From Bdellovibrionales bacterium (GTDB taxonomy: Bacteria > Bdellovibrionota > Bdellovibrionia > Bdellovibrionales > UBA1609), in the NCBI GenBank assembly GCA_027451425.1, contig DAIDJH010000074.1:1-8191 (forward strand): DNA of 8,191 nucleotides, read 5' to 3'. A program made the position numbers and the translations under genes. The notes beneath the pieces were generated by a model. That model was not told the origin of the DNA, ran no database searches, and saw nothing but the letters and a program-made list of their open reading frames with translations. Shown piece after piece: positions 5,501 to 8,191 of the stretch. Position 1 is the first letter of the stretch; each line of letters starts with the position of its first letter.

Positions 5501-7654
5501 TCAACCTCGCCGCCAAGCGTGCATCTTTTCGAGCCACTTTAACGCCGCCTTTGGAGCGGTGGCCTTCTTCCATTCACCCGCAGCATACTTATTGGCTTCA
5601 GCAAACGTCGGATAGATATGAACTGTTCCCAGTATTTGATTCAGCCCAAAACCATGTTTCATGGCCGCGATATATTCGGTGATGATTTCGCCGGCGTGGG
5701 CGCCAACAATTGTGGCACCCAAAATTTTATCGCTCTTAGGCGGAGTCAGAACTTTTACAAAACCATGATCTTCTTCTTCAGCTATCGCCCTGTCGAGATC
5801 GCTTAAATCATAGCGCGTGAGACGGTAGGGAATGTTTTTCTCTTTTGCTTCGCGCTCGCTTAGACCCACTCGCGCAACTTCAGGATCGGTGAAAGTCGTC
5901 CACGGTATCACGCGATAATCGGCTTTAAACTTTCTAAGCGGGCTGAAAAGAGCGTTCACTGAGGCGTACCAGGCCTGATGAGCGGCCGTGTGCGTAAACT
6001 GATAGGGGCCGGCCACGTCGCCACAAACGTAAATATTCGGATAGTTTGTTCGCATGAAATCATCATGTTCTATTGTGCCAAGCTTCGAAATCACCACTCC
6101 GAGATCCTCAAGGCCGAACCCTGTCACATTGGCTCTTCTGCCGAGCGCCAACAATATTTCATCGAATTCGACGCGAAGTTCTTTACCTTGATATTCTGCG
6201 ATGAGCGCCTTTTGCCCGTTTTCTTGAACAATCGACTTTGCTTTGTGAAAGGTTAGGACTCGAATGCCTTCTTTCAAAAATATTTTTTGCACAAAATCGG
6301 CAACGTCGGCATCTTCGCGACCCATGAGTTGAGGTTGCATTTCTACCATTGTGACGTGCGAACCAAACCGCGCGAAACTCTGCGCCAATTCACAGCCAAT
6401 TGGTCCGCCACCTAAAACCAATAAACGTTTAGGGAGTGAAGGCGTCCGCCAAACGGTATCACTCGTCAGATAACCAACTGCTTCAAGACCAGGAATGGGC
6501 GGAACGAAAGGTTTTGCGCCGGTTGCGACAATTATGGATCTTGTTGTGATTGTGTGGACTCCGTTCGCGTTCGTCACTTCAATTTCGTAGGGAGATTTGA
6601 TTCGTGCGGAACCGTCAAAACAGGCAACTCCCAGATTTTGATAGCGTTCCCTTGAATCATGCGGAGCGACCTTGCCAACCACACTCTGGACACGCTCCAT
6701 CACTTGCGCGAAATCGACACTTGCTTGTGCGGTGAGCCCGAATTCTCGAGCGCGTTTCATGTCGTGAAATGCTTTGGCCGAGCGAATGAAGGCTTTGCTC
6801 GGTACGCATCCGGTATTGAGGCAGTCTCCACCCATCTTGTGCTTTTCAATGAGTGCAACTTTTGCTTTTACGGCGGCGCCAATATAGGCCGAAACAAGTC
6901 CGGCCGAACCACCACCAATCGCAACAAGGTTATAATCAAATTTGCGAGGTTTTTTAAATCGCCTCAAGAGCTTCTTTGATTTATACGAATTCACGATAGC
7001 TTTTGAAATCAGGGGCAAAACGCCTATGATCGCAAAAGAAATCAGTAGCCTTATAGATAAAATTCCCTTAAGCGAAGTAATCCGACTGAGCTGAGTTCCC
7101 GCATTTACGTAAGCCGCTGTGCCAGGGAGCATGCCAACTTCGCTGACCCAGAAATAAGTGAAGGTGCGAATCGGCGTGAGCCCCATGACGAGGTTCACAA
7201 GAAAAAACGGAAAAATGGGAATGAGCCTCAAGGTGAAAAGATAGAAGGCGCCCTCTTTTTCAATTCCTTGATTCAGGCTTTGAAGCTTATCGCGAAATTT
7301 ATTTTGAATTGCATCTCGAAACACAAAACGAGATACGAGAAACGCCAGAGTCGCCCCAATTGTGCTGGCAATCGAGACGATTGTTGTTCCCGTCCAAAAT
7401 CCAAAGAGCGCCCCGGCCGCCAAAGTAAGGACTGTTGCGCCCGGCAGTGATAGAGCCGTTGAGACAATGTAGACAAGCGCATAAACACCAAGAGTCAGCG
7501 CCGGATGCAAATGGTAGTAGTTTAAAAACTCAGAGTAATGAACTTTGAGATTTTCGAGCGAAATAAAATTTAAAACGCCCGATTTGTTGAGGGCAATAAC
7601 CGCAACTAAAAACCCGGCGAGAATTACAGCTTTTGAAATGTTTTTTCTCATCAT
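5501..7654 (-). CDS. TVP38/TMEM64 (VTT) membrane domain fused to a MerA/LpdA-like flavin disulfide reductase
   Basis: This is a 717-residue two-part protein. Residues 1 to about 225 hold a membrane region (helices near 8-25, 52-75, 80-108, 140-160, 200-218) with VTT/SNARE-associated family marks, including a GALFGFWTG segment and R143/P146/P149/N154/G158 in RLIPIFPFFLVNLVMG. A basic linker leads to a pyridine-nucleotide disulfide oxidoreductase. It shows FAD site GGGSAG (247-252) with E270, redox disulfide GGDCLNTGC (Cys278/Cys283), ATGA (377-380), NAD(P)H site GGGPIG (415-420) with E438 suggesting NADH, and CGDVAG (544-549). The C-terminal dimer motif is HIYPTFAE (679-686): Tyr681 stands where lipoamide dehydrogenase has its catalytic His. 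There is no HMA domain and no C-terminal Cys pair, so it is not a standard MerA. The substrate is unknown. ATG codons at 7654 and 7651 are both possible starts. Confidence 0.92.
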   Translation of the reverse strand: MMRKNISKAVILAGFLVAVIALNKSGVLNFISLENLKVHYSEFLNYYHLHPALTLGVYALVYIVSTALSLPGATVLTLAAGALFGFWTGTTIVSIASTIGATLAFLVSRFVFRDAIQNKFRDKLQSLNQGIEKEGAFYLFTLRLIPIFPFFLVNLVMGLTPIRTFTYFWVSEVGMLPGTAAYVNAGTQLSRITSLKGILSIRLLISFAIIGVLPLISKAIVNSYKSKKLLRRFKKPRKFDYNLVAIGGGSAGLVSAYIGAAVKAKVALIEKHKMGGDCLNTGCVPSKAFIRSAKAFHDMKRAREFGLTAQASVDFAQVMERVQSVVGKVAPHDSRERYQNLGVACFDGSARIKSPYEIEVTNANGVHTITTRSIIVATGAKPFVPPIPGLEAVGYLTSDTVWRTPSLPKRLLVLGGGPIGCELAQSFARFGSHVTMVEMQPQLMGREDADVADFVQKIFLKEGIRVLTFHKAKSIVQENGQKALIAEYQGKELRVEFDEILLALGRRANVTGFGLEDLGVVISKLGTIEHDDFMRTNYPNIYVCGDVAGPYQFTHTAAHQAWYASVNALFSPLRKFKADYRVIPWTTFTDPEVARVGLSEREAKEKNIPYRLTRYDLSDLDRAIAEEEDHGFVKVLTPPKSDKILGATIVGAHAGEIITEYIAAMKHGFGLNQILGTVHIYPTFAEANKYAAGEWKKATAPKAALKWLEKMHAWRRG

Positions 7655-7708
7655 AATACGGTCTATAAATTTCTTTTCTAGACGCCCCTTCGCTGTTCAA
7701 AATTTTAC

Positions 7709-7737
7709 CATATCGTTACCTGATGAGATCACGTCAA
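7709..7737 (-). promoter_or_regulatory. Weak promoter candidate for the TVP38-reductase gene
   Basis: On the - strand, TTGACG (7737-7732) and GATATG (7714-7709) are 17 bp apart, giving a leader of about 50 nt. The -35 box is good and the -10 box is poor. No strong Shine-Dalgarno precedes the start codons at 7654 and 7651. Confidence 0.3.
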
Positions 7738-7771
7738 AAATCAGTTCTTTTTGAGCGCCAGTCTGAAGAAA

Positions 7772-7876
7772 CGGAAATGCCCGGGACGTTGCCGGGTAGG
7801 GTCATCTCCCAGGCTTACGGCTGGATTAGGCGTTCGCGCTGAGGTCACGTCCATTATTCACTAGCGCGGGCATTCG
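7772..7876. other. Structured nucleic-acid element, possible ncRNA, leader or operator
   Basis: Arms AATGCCCG (7776-7783) and CGGGCATT (7867-7874) are perfectly complementary over 8 bp, extendable by two pairs past a 2-nt bulge. Immediately inside, GGACGT (7784-7789) pairs with ACGTCC (7847-7852). The enclosed part can form GCCG/CGGC (7791-7794 with 7818-7821), a GGG/CCC hairpin (7799-7801 with 7808-7810), and a GGCG-UUCG-CGCU hairpin (7829-7840). A competing 7-pair hairpin, TGCCCGG (7778-7784) with CCGGGTA (7792-7798), excludes the outer stem. I do not recognise a known riboswitch or ncRNA family. The strand, and whether it is transcribed at all, are undetermined. Confidence 0.35.
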
Positions 7877-7880
7877 AAAA

Positions 7881-7908
7881 TTGACTTATGCCGCCCGTAA
7901 TATAAAGT
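7881..7908 (+). promoter_or_regulatory. Promoter candidate for the second RND gene
   Basis: TTGACT (7881-7886) is followed after 16 bp by TAAAGT (7903-7908); an overlapping TATAAA (7901-7906) is better in sequence but only 14 bp away. It would give a leader of about 30 nt and would exclude the structured element at 7772-7876 from this transcript. Confidence 0.4.
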
Positions 7909-7944
7909 GAATATTTCGTAATCTTCGAGTTGGTGGGGGATCAC

Positions 7945-8191
7945 TTGGTCGAAATCGCGATGCGCCGGCCGGTTATGTTGATCACGGTCTTAGTTGGACT
8001 GGTGGTGGCTGGGATTTTTAGCCTTGATCGCATGCCGCGCGATATTCTCCCCAACCTCAGTAGTCCGACAATCTATGTGGCCCAACCGTACGGCGGTATG
8101 GACCCTGCTCAAATGGAAAGCTACATCACGTACTGGTACGAGTACCATTTTCTCTACATCGACGGCATCGAAAGCGTTGAATCCAAAAACA
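7945..8191 (+). CDS. RND-family efflux permease, N-terminal 82 residues (3' end outside window)
   Basis: The frame starting at TTG 7945 runs off the window end and reads (M)VEIAMRRPVMLITVLVGL, then a hydrophobic TM1 (about 9-25), DRMPRDILPNLSSPTIYV, and AQPYGGMDPAQMESY with YEYHFLYIDGIESVES. The RRPV start, the helix, and the P-D/N-L...P block with a following GMDPAQME-type segment are typical of an RND permease N-terminus and recognisably of one subfamily, different from the RND gene at 286-3549. An in-frame stop at 7903-7905 bounds the start. TTG 7945 is preferred because GGGGGA (7935-7940) precedes it and the product then begins like its relatives; TTG 7930, GTG 7933 and ATG 7960 are alternatives. 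It is probably the first gene of a separate efflux operon, divergent from the reductase fusion. Confidence 0.88.
   Translation, partial: MVEIAMRRPVMLITVLVGLVVAGIFSLDRMPRDILPNLSSPTIYVAQPYGGMDPAQMESYITYWYEYHFLYIDGIESVESKN

Larger units (their letters stand above)
7655..7944. other. Divergent intergenic region without a supported gene
   Basis: These 290 bp separate the starts of the reductase fusion (-) and the second RND permease (+). I see no credible coding sequence. The region holds AT-rich promoter candidates near each gene and a central GC-rich segment with extensive self-complementarity, listed separately. No tRNA-like fold or T-run terminator is visible. Confidence 0.7.

Noticed and set aside
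5501..7654. Mercuric reductase (merA) or dihydrolipoamide dehydrogenase (lpdA)
   Set aside because: The core domains fit, but the MerA C-terminal Cys pair and HMA domain are absent, and the LpdA catalytic His is Tyr681.
7772..7876. Known riboswitch (c-di-GMP, guanidine-I, TPP) or tRNA
   Set aside because: Short resemblances such as ACGGCTGG and GCTGAGG occur, but the rest of each consensus and the required fold are missing.
1..8191. CRISPR array, insertion sequence or integration site
   Set aside because: No regularly spaced direct repeats, transposase or integrase coding sequence, or flanking terminal repeats were seen.

Overview
The window comes from a Gram-negative bacterium: it encodes a TolC-like outer-membrane factor, two RND permeases and an outer-membrane barrel with a signal peptide. 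Base composition is moderate, and gene starts are often non-ATG or lack a Shine-Dalgarno. A proteobacterial or Bdellovibrionota-type genome would fit, but nothing here fixes the genus.

Layout. (1) Positions 1-3685, + strand: an efflux operon tail with the C-terminus of a TolC-type protein, a complete RND permease (ATGA overlap) and a small DUF2892 membrane protein whose start lies inside the RND gene. (2) 3731-5056, - strand: an OprB-like porin, convergent with the efflux operon. (3) 5057-5152: a compact divergent promoter region with a CsoR/RcnR-type operator candidate. (4) 5153-5425, + strand: an RcnR/FrmR-family repressor with the full His3/Cys35/His60/His64 metal set. (5) 5501-7654, - strand: a fusion of a TVP38/TMEM64 (VTT) membrane domain to a MerA/lipoamide-dehydrogenase-like flavin disulfide reductase. 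(6) 7655-7944: a 290-bp divergent intergenic region with a strongly paired element of about 105 nt. (7) 7945-end, + strand: the first 82 codons of a second RND permease of a different subfamily.

How the parts may work together (inference): the regulator probably controls its own promoter and perhaps the divergent porin. The metal-ligand set of the regulator and the flavin disulfide reductase suggest a metal or reactive-electrophile stress locus between two export systems. Points worth most attention are the membrane-anchored reductase, which lacks both the lipoamide-dehydrogenase catalytic His and the MerA C-terminal Cys pair; the near-leaderless divergent promoters around the operator; and the unexplained structured element at 7772-7876.
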